From NCBI GenBank assembly GCA_038659295.1, contig JASNGC010000002.1, positions 372,001-436,000 of the forward strand: a stretch of 64,000 bases of DNA, given 5' to 3'. Origin of the DNA: Enterocytospora artemiae (taxonomy: Eukaryota > Microsporidia). Below are positions 47,124 through 56,509 of this stretch, one piece after another (position 1 is the first letter of the stretch; each line of letters begins with the position of its first letter). The notes below the pieces were generated by a model. The model was given only the letters and a program-made list of their open reading frames with translations, was not told the origin of the DNA and did no database searches. The position numbers were made by a program, and so were the translations under genes.

Positions 47124-50100
47124 TTATTTAAATATTATGAAATATTTTGCCTCAAACTCTTTGACCATTTCTCTGTGGGATCTACAAATTAAGTCGTAAG
47201 CCATCTTTATTCCATCTGGAGTGTCTTTTCCATAGTAACGAGTTAGAATCGACAGAATAAACTCTTTCATTTTTTCTCCATAATGCTTGTCATCAACAAG
47301 CGATTTAATTCTAGATCCACCGCCCTTAAGAGGCGTTAGAGCAATATGGTCCACAGCATCCATATAGGTAAAGTTCAGAATTGATTTCGAGAAAAACGAG
47401 TTACTGAAAATGGGCTTCCATGATGAGATGGCGGGGCTACTACATTCAATCAAGGTAGCACTGCCATTAAACTGCAATTCATCCTTATAGAATGAGAATA
47501 GATTCTTTAGATTCACACAGTAGTTTGGGCACAGATACATTAAGAAAATACTGTATTTTTTTACATAACCTTTTCGTTTAGAAAAATACTTGTAAACTGC
47601 AAATTCATAGCTTTCATTGTGTCTTAATATCCACAGCAACGACTTGGAAATGAATAACAGCTCATTGTCTGTGGTAGAATTCCAGTAAGGATGATCTACA
47701 ATTTCGATGAAATGGGTGGCAAAAGATGGAAATTTCTCGGGTGAAAGAATCTCCAAAATATTGAATAAAAACAATAGCGATGGAGAATTCATGCTGTCGC
47801 CTGCATCGCCACCATAGTTATTTGTCGTGAAGTTATCCAATATCCTTATGAAGAACCTACAGAAAAATACATTGTAAATGTATATTTTCTTTCTGTAGGC
47901 CTGTATTAAGAATTCTAAAGAATTGTACAGAAATACCAGTACATTATGCTTGCAAAGATAGGCTAATGTGTCAATCTTGTAAAATCTGTAATCTCCAGAA
48001 TGCCCAACAAAGTGCTGCCAGCTGCTTTTCAAAGCAGCCCTGAAATCAAATTGATGCAATTTGTATCTTTCTTTAAATTTATAGTGTAAAGAGGATGATG
48101 GTATCGAATAAGCCGTTGAAACAAATTCATCAAATATGCTGCCTTCCCGGCCATTACCTGGGTTAGATGTATCTGGACTGTTAGGCGGACTATTTACGTT
48201 TCTGCTAGAATCACCCATGCTGTTCAGACTGCCAAATCCCTTTATGCTGCTGCTCATATGAGTTTCACTAAAATCCATCATACTTGTTTCAATTTTCTTT
48301 AACAATTCACTACTTTGGTCCCTGTTAGATATTGCCTCAATTGTATGTATAAAGTCATATACAGAGCATAGTACATATTCGTCATATATTAGAGATTCTA
48401 ATAGCTCTACCGCAAATTCCAAGGATGTGGTTTTTTTACTATCAGCATCTTCTCTATCTGAAACTTCGGTCATATCGGCTTCTTCCTCAATTATTTGCCG
48501 ACCAAGAGATTTGTCCAGCTCTTCTATACAAATAAAATCATATTCGATAAACTTCTTTACGAGCTGAACTGATTTCCTCTGGGTATAAATCAGCCACAGT
48601 GCCGTTTCCTTCTTGGTTTTATAGGAAATGTTGAAGATTTTTTCGAGAAACTCAAATAAAAAATTATTTGATGTTACATTCCTGCCCGTGGTATCAGTAA
48701 AGTTGCACAAGTTATTATAGCTGGTAATACCAGCCTCATCCTTTTCTCTTTTCATTATCTCCCCAACCAAATACTTCGCCAATTCAAAGCACTCCTCATC
48801 CTTCGTTGTTATTCCCTCCAGGTACGAAATCATCTTTTTGAAATTTTGGAATTTGTTTGAGCCTAAAATTCCTGGAAACTCATCATAGATATAATTTCTT
48901 TTCTTCATTGGTGTGTGTCTACCCAGCGCCACTAAATACGAACGAATTTCTTGAAACTCATTGTTCTCGACCTTTCTGAGATATTTTCTCTGAGTGAATG
49001 GAGGCTTCAGCAACAGAATAGAATTGAAAGCTTTCGAAGGCCCATCTTTATCGCTGGAATCACTAATATTCCTTGTGGAAACATCGAATCCCATAGTATT
49101 ATCCATAGGCATCTCACTAATATTCTCTTTCATCCGTGTTATGGCCACAGATTCTATCATCCCTATACACATACCTATATTGCCATTCATTATTCTTATA
49201 ATTGAGCACTCGTCCATTTCAAGCTGAGCCAACTTTAAGAAATGGGTAATATTGCCAAAAATCGATGTTTTTAGCACCTCCTGAGAGTTTATATGGACCA
49301 GTGACCTGATGAGATTGATGGAGAGATACTTTGTATTGGTTCTGTTTCTAAAAGCACTATTGTTTAGGCGTGACTCTAGGAATTCAATAGTCCTCTTTAC
49401 GATCTCTACATAACCATCCACAATCACTGCAGACTCTCTAATGGAGAAATCTAAGGCTAAAGAAATAACTTTAACAATATTGCCAACAACACTGTTTGCC
49501 ATACTATTGGCAGTATCTATACTGTTTATTATATTGTACTGACATAGATTCTTCTTCTGATTTTTATTCCTAAAAGGTACGTCCAGTGATTTGTATAGCT
49601 TCAAGATACTCTCCCTGACTGGAAACAATGTGTAGCTGTGTATTTCGCTCAATAGGTCCAAAAGACTCATTAACCATGGATTATTGGGCGAATATATTGT
49701 GCTTCTACTGCAAGTACTCAGGAAACCACAAACAAACGAAACTGATACTTTTATTCTCCTATACTCTATACTTTTATACAAGTAATCATGAACATCGAAA
49801 GTACTCAACGATAAAACATTAGAAGGTAGTAAAATTAATTTCCCTAGGAATATTCCAAGAGCAGAGGCGAACTGATTCTCCATAGAAACTCTGTAGAAGA
49901 ATAGCCTATTCAGAATTTGAAAAACAAAACGTATCAAGGAATAGTATAATTCAGAATTGTGTAGGACAAAGTCAGCAATTTGATCAATAACATAGTTGGA
50001 GGATAATGAGCAATTGAACAAAAATAATGAATTTTGGTCTGCAGAGTGACTGTATGGGGTGTTTGGATCAAATGTATAGGAAGAATCATAATATTTTGTA

Positions 50101-52346
50101 TCATCGCCAATATTATTCACCTCTCGGTATATTTTTTCGACAATGAGTTTACTAATTTCTTCTTTTGTGTAGGAGTCCAATACACTTAACTCACTCATAT
50201 TTACACTTAGCTTAGAAACATACACCTTCTTGTCCCTGACCAAATTCTCTCTGACAATTTGATTGAAAACAATTGTTAGAAGATTTTCATTTCCAATGTT
50301 CCCATCACCATTGTCCATATCTCTGATATTAATTAGCCCACCTAGTTTCATAATCTTCAACGAATCATCGTCCACAACAATCAACTCCCTCTTAATCAAC
50401 CCTCCCTTAATTACTGACTCAATCTCTGTAAATTCCCCCGGAGCATCATTGTAGAACATCTCCAATATTATAAAGGCAAAGGCATACTCTCTATCGTTTT
50501 GAGAATTAACAAGCGATGCCTTTAACAAAGCCAGTGAGCTCAAACAGAACAATTTCAGGTGTGGAAGACAGCTGACATTGTATCCAATGGTGGAATTACA
50601 TGACACACCCGATGTGTAAGTATTTCTATTATTGGCTTGGTAATAACTCTTAATTATATTGCCATAAAATCGGCCTATCATATCGGAATTTGCCAGTTTA
50701 TACAATCCCCCATAATTATCAAGTAAAGTATTAAATATCTTCTTGCACAAACCCGGATCTTCTTTAGATAATCTCTGTAAAATCACAACCGATTCGTCAA
50801 TAGATCTGTTTGAATGAATAATTTCAGAAAGAAATGAGGTCGCTTTGTCGGTGGGAACTTCAATATTCGCACTACGGATTATGTTAATAAGTGAAACGGT
50901 AATGGGGTTGTTAATACTTCCCTCTTTCTTGTCGATGTGATTCAACAGTATTGTTATAATACCTTTGTTTAGTGGGAAGATTCCATTATTCACGCCGTTA
51001 CCGACGGTGTTTTTGTTCCCGCCATCATGTATTTTAATATTCATGTAACTTATGAGTGTATCTACATTTACTCCTCCATTCAACCAAAATTCTAAATTCA
51101 AATGATCTCTGCGGCATGCCAAAATAATAAGGTCATAGCAGAAATACATTGTAGAATTTTGTTCAATTCCGTTTAATACTTCTAAAACAAATGGGAGTAC
51201 TTTATGCTCCAGAACAATATCCAGACAGCGTGTCAGAGAAACTCCTCCATTCGCCATGCCATTGTTGCTGGATGCTGTACTACTGTATGGCACGTTATTG
51301 GAGCTCATAGTATTGTTGTTGCATATCTCACTTAAATATTTTATCATATTCTCCTTAGACCTACTAAAGAGAATATAAAATATAAAGTGTGATGTGGATC
51401 CTTCGGCAAAATAAGTCAATAAAGACAAAAACATAGACCTAACCAGGAGATTCGTCGGATTGCTGCAATTTCTTCCGATATTCTCACTCTCATCTCCAAC
51501 ACCATCCCCACTTTCATTCATGATTGTAGATAATCCCAATACACAATATTCGGGGCAAATACTCCTAATATACTCTATTAATTCCTTTAATGCACCTATG
51601 TCCTTTATCTCACTAATAGCCTCAAATAGTTCCCCACAATTTAAGTTATTATCATACTCTATGTTTCTTTTGTATTTTGACTTAAATTCCTCCTTGGTGA
51701 CAATTTTACGGAGCACACAATTAGAAAAAAGTGACAGATTCCCTGAAGAATTGTCAATTATCAACTTGTAAAAGTTAACAAGAATTCTTGAGGAATCTGC
51801 ACTTCCATCTGGCTCACAACCACAATCTACATTGCCCATTTCATTCATCTGCTGGAAAAATATTTCATAGGGCACTGTTATTGTACCGCAGAGAGCTATC
51901 CAAATTTCCACCAAATTTCTCAAAAATTCCTTTTCTGACAGTCGCTTGTTACGATATAGTGCTTTTTCATAGACCACTCTCCAATTGACACCCGGAAAAA
52001 TCGACTTCACCGAGTCCAAGATCAATTTCAAGTTCCAATGCTTAGAGTAGCCTGTGCTAATCAATGTGGCCGATGAGTCGTCAATATCATTGATGTGTGA
52101 AAACGAGTTGGTGGCTACTGTTGAATGATTGGAAATAATAGAACTGCTATTGTTTGTCATGGAATAGGTAGATGATAAAAAATCTATTAAGGCAGCAAGC
52201 TCATTTATAAACACTTCAGTTGTAGATGGGCATTTATCAGTTCTGTTTGCCTCCATATCACTCTTGAACACCTTTAACCTCTTCATTAAGTTTTCTTTCT
52301 CAATATTTGGATACAATGAATCTATTAATGAAGCCAGTGAACTCAT
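47124..52346 (-). CDS. NOT1: CCR4-NOT scaffold NOT1
   Basis: 1740 residues from the ATG at 52346. All helical. An early segment, HWNLKLILDSVKSIFPGVNW followed by VYEKALYRN and LVEIWIAL, fits the N-terminal HEAT part of NOT1. The C-terminus has ILSPEKFPSFATHFIEIVDHPYW (usual P-x-x-F-x-F-x-W-x-x-L-I-S-H-R) and AIALTPLK, as in the NOT1 domain that binds NOT2/NOT5. Asn/Ser/Gly-rich loops (about 60-100 and 345-375) are inserted. NOT1 holds the deadenylases and regulators of mRNA turnover together. Large size in a reduced genome suggests the scaffold is essential. Alternative: another giant HEAT scaffold. Confidence 0.68.
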   Translation of the reverse strand: MSSLASLIDSLYPNIEKENLMKRLKVFKSDMEANRTDKCPSTTEVFINELAALIDFLSSTYSMTNNSSSIISNHSTVATNSFSHINDIDDSSATLISTGYSKHWNLKLILDSVKSIFPGVNWRVVYEKALYRNKRLSEKEFLRNLVEIWIALCGTITVPYEIFFQQMNEMGNVDCGCEPDGSADSSRILVNFYKLIIDNSSGNLSLFSNCVLRKIVTKEEFKSKYKRNIEYDNNLNCGELFEAISEIKDIGALKELIEYIRSICPEYCVLGLSTIMNESGDGVGDESENIGRNCSNPTNLLVRSMFLSLLTYFAEGSTSHFIFYILFSRSKENMIKYLSEICNNNTMSSNNVPYSSTASSNNGMANGGVSLTRCLDIVLEHKVLPFVLEVLNGIEQNSTMYFCYDLIILACRRDHLNLEFWLNGGVNVDTLISYMNIKIHDGGNKNTVGNGVNNGIFPLNKGIITILLNHIDKKEGSINNPITVSLINIIRSANIEVPTDKATSFLSEIIHSNRSIDESVVILQRLSKEDPGLCKKIFNTLLDNYGGLYKLANSDMIGRFYGNIIKSYYQANNRNTYTSGVSCNSTIGYNVSCLPHLKLFCLSSLALLKASLVNSQNDREYAFAFIILEMFYNDAPGEFTEIESVIKGGLIKRELIVVDDDSLKIMKLGGLINIRDMDNGDGNIGNENLLTIVFNQIVRENLVRDKKVYVSKLSVNMSELSVLDSYTKEEISKLIVEKIYREVNNIGDDTKYYDSSYTFDPNTPYSHSADQNSLFLFNCSLSSNYVIDQIADFVLHNSELYYSLIRFVFQILNRLFFYRVSMENQFASALGIFLGKLILLPSNVLSLSTFDVHDYLYKSIEYRRIKVSVSFVCGFLSTCSRSTIYSPNNPWLMSLLDLLSEIHSYTLFPVRESILKLYKSLDVPFRNKNQKKNLCQYNIINSIDTANSMANSVVGNIVKVISLALDFSIRESAVIVDGYVEIVKRTIEFLESRLNNSAFRNRTNTKYLSINLIRSLVHINSQEVLKTSIFGNITHFLKLAQLEMDECSIIRIMNGNIGMCIGMIESVAITRMKENISEMPMDNTMGFDVSTRNISDSSDKDGPSKAFNSILLLKPPFTQRKYLRKVENNEFQEIRSYLVALGRHTPMKKRNYIYDEFPGILGSNKFQNFKKMISYLEGITTKDEECFELAKYLVGEIMKREKDEAGITSYNNLCNFTDTTGRNVTSNNFLFEFLEKIFNISYKTKKETALWLIYTQRKSVQLVKKFIEYDFICIEELDKSLGRQIIEEEADMTEVSDREDADSKKTTSLEFAVELLESLIYDEYVLCSVYDFIHTIEAISNRDQSSELLKKIETSMMDFSETHMSSSIKGFGSLNSMGDSSRNVNSPPNSPDTSNPGNGREGSIFDEFVSTAYSIPSSSLHYKFKERYKLHQFDFRAALKSSWQHFVGHSGDYRFYKIDTLAYLCKHNVLVFLYNSLEFLIQAYRKKIYIYNVFFCRFFIRILDNFTTNNYGGDAGDSMNSPSLLFLFNILEILSPEKFPSFATHFIEIVDHPYWNSTTDNELLFISKSLLWILRHNESYEFAVYKYFSKRKGYVKKYSIFLMYLCPNYCVNLKNLFSFYKDELQFNGSATLIECSSPAISSWKPIFSNSFFSKSILNFTYMDAVDHIALTPLKGGGSRIKSLVDDKHYGEKMKEFILSILTRYYGKDTPDGIKMAYDLICRSHREMVKEFEAKYFIIFK

Positions 52347-52498
52347 GGAATAAAAAAACAAAAAAATATAAATTTCAAATCTAGTAGTAAGTTAAACAAG
52401 ATCCATCCAAATAGTATTTAGATGTGTGTAAAGAGATATAACTTGTAGATGTGTTTATTATGGCTCCATTGACTACCTATCTGTTGAACAATAAAGCT

Positions 52499-53392
52499 TC
52501 AATCCTGGAATATTTCACCTATTATTTTTTTAGATAATATTTCTGCATCATTCTTCACATCATTAATACTACCGACAGAATTGGCACACCAACCAATGTC
52601 ATAGACAGACGCATTTGGTGGTATTTTAATAATGGGTTTGAATGGAATAAATCCGATGCTCGAAATTACCGTGTCTGAAACGAAGAAAAATATGTTTTTG
52701 TTAGAATTCCCTAGAAAAATTGTCGAATTAATGGGATATGTAGCACTATCACGTATGCCTTTCGAATCTTTATCCTGCAATGCAACATCTGAATCATGTA
52801 GCGTATTTGGTTGTATTTTCACCTTATACCTCTTGAATTCCGGGTCATATACTGCAGAAAAATCCGAATTAAAAAGAAGGTACAGCGAAGGTAAAGAATC
52901 TTTAGGATTTCTTTGTGATCTGCTATTAAGAATAAACTTACTTTGATCTTTTAGTATGCTACAAAAAAAATCTGCCTTTGAATTCTTCCCTGATGAGCAT
53001 ATTATGTCGCATAGCCCTGACAGCCCACTTTTACAAGTGTTGAAAACATCCAGAAACTTCTGCAAATATGATGTTTTGTGCCTTGAAAGTTGTGGGATCA
53101 CATTTTCTAGTGAATTATGTGAAATTAGCATTTTCCAGCGCCTTTTCTTGGCTCTATCATTAATAGCTTGACTATATAGTTTTGGTATATGCTCAATATT
53201 GGTGGAACTATTTCTCAATACACTATCAAATCCATTATGCGGCAGGTTGTGATAAATCTTGTACTCTTTTAATATATCTGCAAGTTTGTGGTTGTCAAAC
53301 TTTGCAACATCCCAGTTTGATCGAGACAGAACCACAATGTTCTTGACAGTTTTTTTTAAATAATTGAGCAAATCCATAGTTACATTTCCCAT
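52499..53392 (-). CDS. ARH1: ferredoxin-NADP(+) reductase (adrenodoxin reductase type), C-terminal part
   Basis: 297 residues by the first ATG, but the frame is open upstream to about 53504 with conserved sequence, so this ATG is not a true start. It holds the NADP-binding Rossmann core FGMGNVTMDLLNYLK followed by VVLSRSNWDV, a helical middle, and the FAD-closing C-terminus VYDIGWCANSVGSINDVKNDAEIL. The N-terminal FAD-binding half is encoded just upstream in the frame one base later. In mitosomes the enzyme passes electrons from NADPH to ferredoxin for Fe-S cluster assembly. Confidence 0.85.
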   Translation of the reverse strand: MGNVTMDLLNYLKKTVKNIVVLSRSNWDVAKFDNHKLADILKEYKIYHNLPHNGFDSVLRNSSTNIEHIPKLYSQAINDRAKKRRWKMLISHNSLENVIPQLSRHKTSYLQKFLDVFNTCKSGLSGLCDIICSSGKNSKADFFCSILKDQSKFILNSRSQRNPKDSLPSLYLLFNSDFSAVYDPEFKRYKVKIQPNTLHDSDVALQDKDSKGIRDSATYPINSTIFLGNSNKNIFFFVSDTVISSIGFIPFKPIIKIPPNASVYDIGWCANSVGSINDVKNDAEILSKKIIGEIFQD

Positions 53393-53487
53393 GCCAAATA
53401 TAAAGACTGTATCACCTAAGCTTCTAAATAAATCGGTTTTTTTATAATAAGAATCGATAACATCAAGAGCATTTAGATAGTTTTGAC

Positions 53488-53877
53488 CTAGGGCTTTGAA
53501 TCACTGGAAGAAACATTCTCGTTGATGTTGTTTGCACAGGAAATTATGCTTGTAGAGGTATTTTCACTTGGTAAATGCCCTCCATCGATAGGGTACTTTC
53601 TGGGGATTCCACCAGTTGCAAAAACATATGTATCATATCCTTCTGGTAGAGAAGTTCTAATTTCAGAATTTAGATGGACAGTGATGTTTTTGTCCTGCAA
53701 TATTTTGTTGAATAGCCCAGGTTTGAAATCAGTGGAGTAGTTATAATGTCCCAAAATCCTGTTTGACTTCTCAAAAATATCTACTTTCATTTGCTTAGCC
53801 AGAAATTTCGACAAAAATATCCCTGAGGGACCAGCTCCAATTATACAAGCCGATCTTGTGGATATTGGACTATTCAT
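53488..53877 (-). CDS. ARH1: ferredoxin-NADP(+) reductase, N-terminal part (frame broken)
   Basis: 129 residues; ATG at 53877 directly follows AGCCCCAA. It contains the FAD Rossmann motif IIGAGPSGIF (12-21), VDIFEKSNRILGHYNY (usual V-D-x-x-E-x-x-x-x-P-x-G-L-x-x-Y) and the YVFATGG segment. The frame stops at a TAG (53488-53490) while the conserved protein continues one frame earlier, in the C-terminal part. If the CCC just before the TAG were CCCC, the protein would read through as one chain of about 455 residues, the normal size. Either a real one-base loss (pseudogene), a base-calling error or frameshifting. Confidence 0.85.
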   Translation of the reverse strand: MNSPISTRSACIIGAGPSGIFLSKFLAKQMKVDIFEKSNRILGHYNYSTDFKPGLFNKILQDKNITVHLNSEIRTSLPEGYDTYVFATGGIPRKYPIDGGHLPSENTSTSIISCANNINENVSSSDSKP

Positions 53878-54322
53878 TTGGGGCTAATTTTCATCATCCT
53901 CTAGCATCCATGTTTTCATATATAAAATAGGATCAATTCAATCTCTACAAGGATTTATTAAACCTTGCTTAGCAAATGAGTGGGATATGAAGATTACTCC
54001 AATAGTGAGAGGTTTGTGCAGCTACAGAATGTTGTTTAATAGTGGATGCTGATGAGGTATAACTATTTTGTTACATATAGGATCCTAAAAGCTACTCTAG
54101 ACATAATAAAAGAGTCCATTTACCAAGCAATAGTATACACTATCGTACTTTCCTTGGAGCAGTATATCATTTATTTACATAATCAAAATTAGAAATATGT
54201 TTGGATAACACAATCCTGGAATGTATGGTGTGAATACCAGTCCAACTAACAACATTAATCCCAAATACCTACTAGTTTTACCTTACTACTCTTCAAAACC
54301 TGGAATCTTATCATTTTAAAAT
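53878..54322. other. intergenic gap between ARH1 and V-ATPase genes
   Basis: The gap of 445 bases holds no clear gene. On the reverse strand a hydrophobic frame (54175-54282; includes LLVGLVFTPYIPG) lacks a start and would need one added A to join an ATG at 54314. I treat it as unsupported. The AGCCCC block of ARH1 is at the left end. Confidence 0.3.
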
Positions 54323-56128
54323 TTATTCTGCACAATTATACTTGATGAATGCTATCTCTATATCTGTAAGAATCTCCGAGAGTGTTTCTACCATTGTGCT
54401 ATCGTTTAACACAAACTTCATTTGTGACAACTTGAATAAAATCTCCTCAGTTTGTTGCTTTAGCTCACTCCAGGAAATTTTCAATAAAGCTTGAACAGCA
54501 TTTTTATAAAAAGTAATTATGGCCTTGATCATCAACTGAGTCTTGGCAAATGGACAGTTTCTATCATATTCAGAATAGCCATTTTGCTGTAGGAAGTCCT
54601 CCTTGATAATTTTTGACATATCTAAAATCATCTTCTCTGTTTCAGATAGATTATTTCTTCCAACCAATTGAACAATCTCCTCAATTTCCCTGTCGAATTG
54701 TAAAATTTCTCGTATCATCTGTAAATTTGATTTGTATTCTGATTCATATTCCAGAGCATCCAGATATTTTGAGTATGATACAGTTGTATCAACAGATGGA
54801 AAGTGCTTCCTTTGTGCTAGCTTCTTGTCCAATCCCCAGAAAACCTGTACTATGCTTAATGTAGCAGATGTTACAGGATCACTAAAATCGCCACCTGGCG
54901 GAGATACTGCCCCAACGATGGAGACAGATCCAAGCGATCCACTAAGTGTTTTGACCAACCCTGCTCTCTCATAAAACAATGCTAGTCTTGCACTTAAGTA
55001 TGCTGGATATCCACTATCCGCCGGCATTTCTGCAAGTCTGCCCGAAATCTCTCTTAAAGCCTCAGCCCACCTACTTGTGCTGTCAGCCATCATGCTCACG
55101 TTGAGCCCCTGGTCACGAAAGTATTCCGAGATCGTAATTCCGGTATAAATGCTTGCTTCTCTGGCTGCAACAGGCATATTGCTAGTGTTTGCAATTAGAA
55201 CTGTTCTTTTCATGATATTGTCCTCTGTGTTTCCTATCTTCAACTTCGGAAAATCCATTAAAACCTCTGACATCTCATTTCCTCGCTCACCGCATCCAAC
55301 ATAGACAATGACATCAGAGTTTGAATATTTACTCAAGCTCTGAGAGATTACTGTCTTCCCACACCCAAAAGCACCTGGAATAGCAGCAGTTCCTCCCTGG
55401 ACCATTGGAAAGAGTGAATCTAGTATTCGCTGCCCAGTAAACAACTGTGTCTTTGCCTTGAGTTTTTCCTTTACTGGCCTGGGCGTCCTGACTGGCCAAC
55501 TATGATACATTTTTATCTGCTCTATCCTACCATTATTGTCAACCTCTGCAATGGTATCCTCAACAGTGTAATCACCAGGGGCTTCAACAAAGATTACTTT
55601 ACCCTTAACTCTTGGAGACACTAGTATTTTGATTTCCATTAAGGAATTTTCTTTGACAACTCCTACAACATCTCCCCCATAAATGTTATCACCTATTTTT
55701 ACCAAAGGTGTGAAGTAAAAACATCTTTTTCTATCTAAACTCTGAATGTTGATGCCTCTTGGAATAAAGATCGAATTGGTCAAGTTTCTGATTGCTCCAA
55801 GTGGTCTTTGGATTCCATCATAAAGATTTTCAAATAATCCGGGTCCTAGTTCAACGCAAAGTGGAGCTCCCGTTCTTGTTATGATATCGTTGACTTCTAG
55901 CCCACACGTGTCTTCATAGACCTGAATGGTGGCCATGTCACCCTCGATCTTTATAACTTCACCCATTAGGCCATTATGGCCGACACTTACCAATTCATAC
56001 ATAGAAACACCAGCCATATTTCTTCCAACGACCACAGGCCCACTTATCGAATGAATTCTTCCTTCTTCAGATTCCTTACCATCAAGCTGTAGATTCTTCA
56101 ACAATTCGTTCACTACTGAAATTGTCAT
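54323..56128 (-). CDS. VMA1: V-type H+-ATPase catalytic subunit A
   Basis: 601 residues; ATG at 56128 follows GCCCAA. N-terminal barrel ([18 protein letters not shown]), the non-homologous region, then Walker A GAFGCGKT at 252-259, GERGNEM, Walker B-like [20 protein letters not shown] and the [25 protein letters not shown] signature. C-terminal helices are complete. No intein insertion. It hydrolyses ATP in the V1 head to acidify compartments. Microsporidia are thought to use such pumps in vacuoles of germinating spores. Length agrees with the family (about 615). Confidence 0.97.
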   Translation of the reverse strand: MTISVVNELLKNLQLDGKESEEGRIHSISGPVVVGRNMAGVSMYELVSVGHNGLMGEVIKIEGDMATIQVYEDTCGLEVNDIITRTGAPLCVELGPGLFENLYDGIQRPLGAIRNLTNSIFIPRGINIQSLDRKRCFYFTPLVKIGDNIYGGDVVGVVKENSLMEIKILVSPRVKGKVIFVEAPGDYTVEDTIAEVDNNGRIEQIKMYHSWPVRTPRPVKEKLKAKTQLFTGQRILDSLFPMVQGGTAAIPGAFGCGKTVISQSLSKYSNSDVIVYVGCGERGNEMSEVLMDFPKLKIGNTEDNIMKRTVLIANTSNMPVAAREASIYTGITISEYFRDQGLNVSMMADSTSRWAEALREISGRLAEMPADSGYPAYLSARLALFYERAGLVKTLSGSLGSVSIVGAVSPPGGDFSDPVTSATLSIVQVFWGLDKKLAQRKHFPSVDTTVSYSKYLDALEYESEYKSNLQMIREILQFDREIEEIVQLVGRNNLSETEKMILDMSKIIKEDFLQQNGYSEYDRNCPFAKTQLMIKAIITFYKNAVQALLKISWSELKQQTEEILFKLSQMKFVLNDSTMVETLSEILTDIEIAFIKYNCAE

Positions 56129-56509
56129 TTGGGCATGTTTTCACCAAAACTAATTTATAGTTGTGTTTCAGGAATTTAAAAATAAACAATCAACAAAATC
56201 ATTATATACCTGGACGGGTTCTAGATTTGTATTCAATATAATTTAATATATCAATCACCCTTGCATCAAATATTTTTATTCATTCCTAGCATAACCAACT
56301 ACTCTACCACAATCAATAATATAGTTATATCTTTCATCATCCTTATAAATTCCCTTTGTTTGGCTAAATATCAATCCAATAGCTACTGAAATTGAGTTTC
56401 ACTTCCTAATATTGCATGTATTTTTAGTAGGTATTTGGCCACACTCATCCATTCATAAGAATTCAAATTCCCTCCAAAATGGTTTAAGAATTGATTAAAT
56501 ATCGTTGCC
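56129..56509. other. divergent gap between VMA1 and PMS1
   Basis: Holds a reverse-strand coding-like relic at 56202-56452, listed separately. The rest is AT-rich; the VMA1 start block GCCC is at 56131-56134. Confidence 0.35.
56202..56452 (-). pseudogene. possible decayed small gene with an in-frame stop and a frameshift
   Basis: A reverse-strand ATG at 56452 opens 17 codons to a TGA (56399-56401). The same frame continues to a TAA at 56276, and in this second part about 28 of 37 codons start with a purine, a coding-like bias (segments IFSQTKGIYKDDERYNYIID and RVVGYARNE). A frame offset by one base continues with IFDARVIDILNYIEYKSRTR to a TAA at 56202; one extra A near 56279 would connect them. 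Together about 84 codons with two lesions. No family recognised. It sits in the promoter space of VMA1. Confidence 0.27.

Noticed and set aside
53393..53520. Canonical slippery heptamer for programmed -1 frameshifting in ARH1
   Set aside because: The overlap (TCA AAG CCC TAG) contains no X-XXY-YYZ heptamer in the right register, so programmed frameshifting is the least likely explanation.
54175..54314. Hydrophobic reverse-strand frame downstream of VMA1
   Set aside because: Needs one added base to reach an ATG, has no codon bias and its composition is that of AT-rich spacer.
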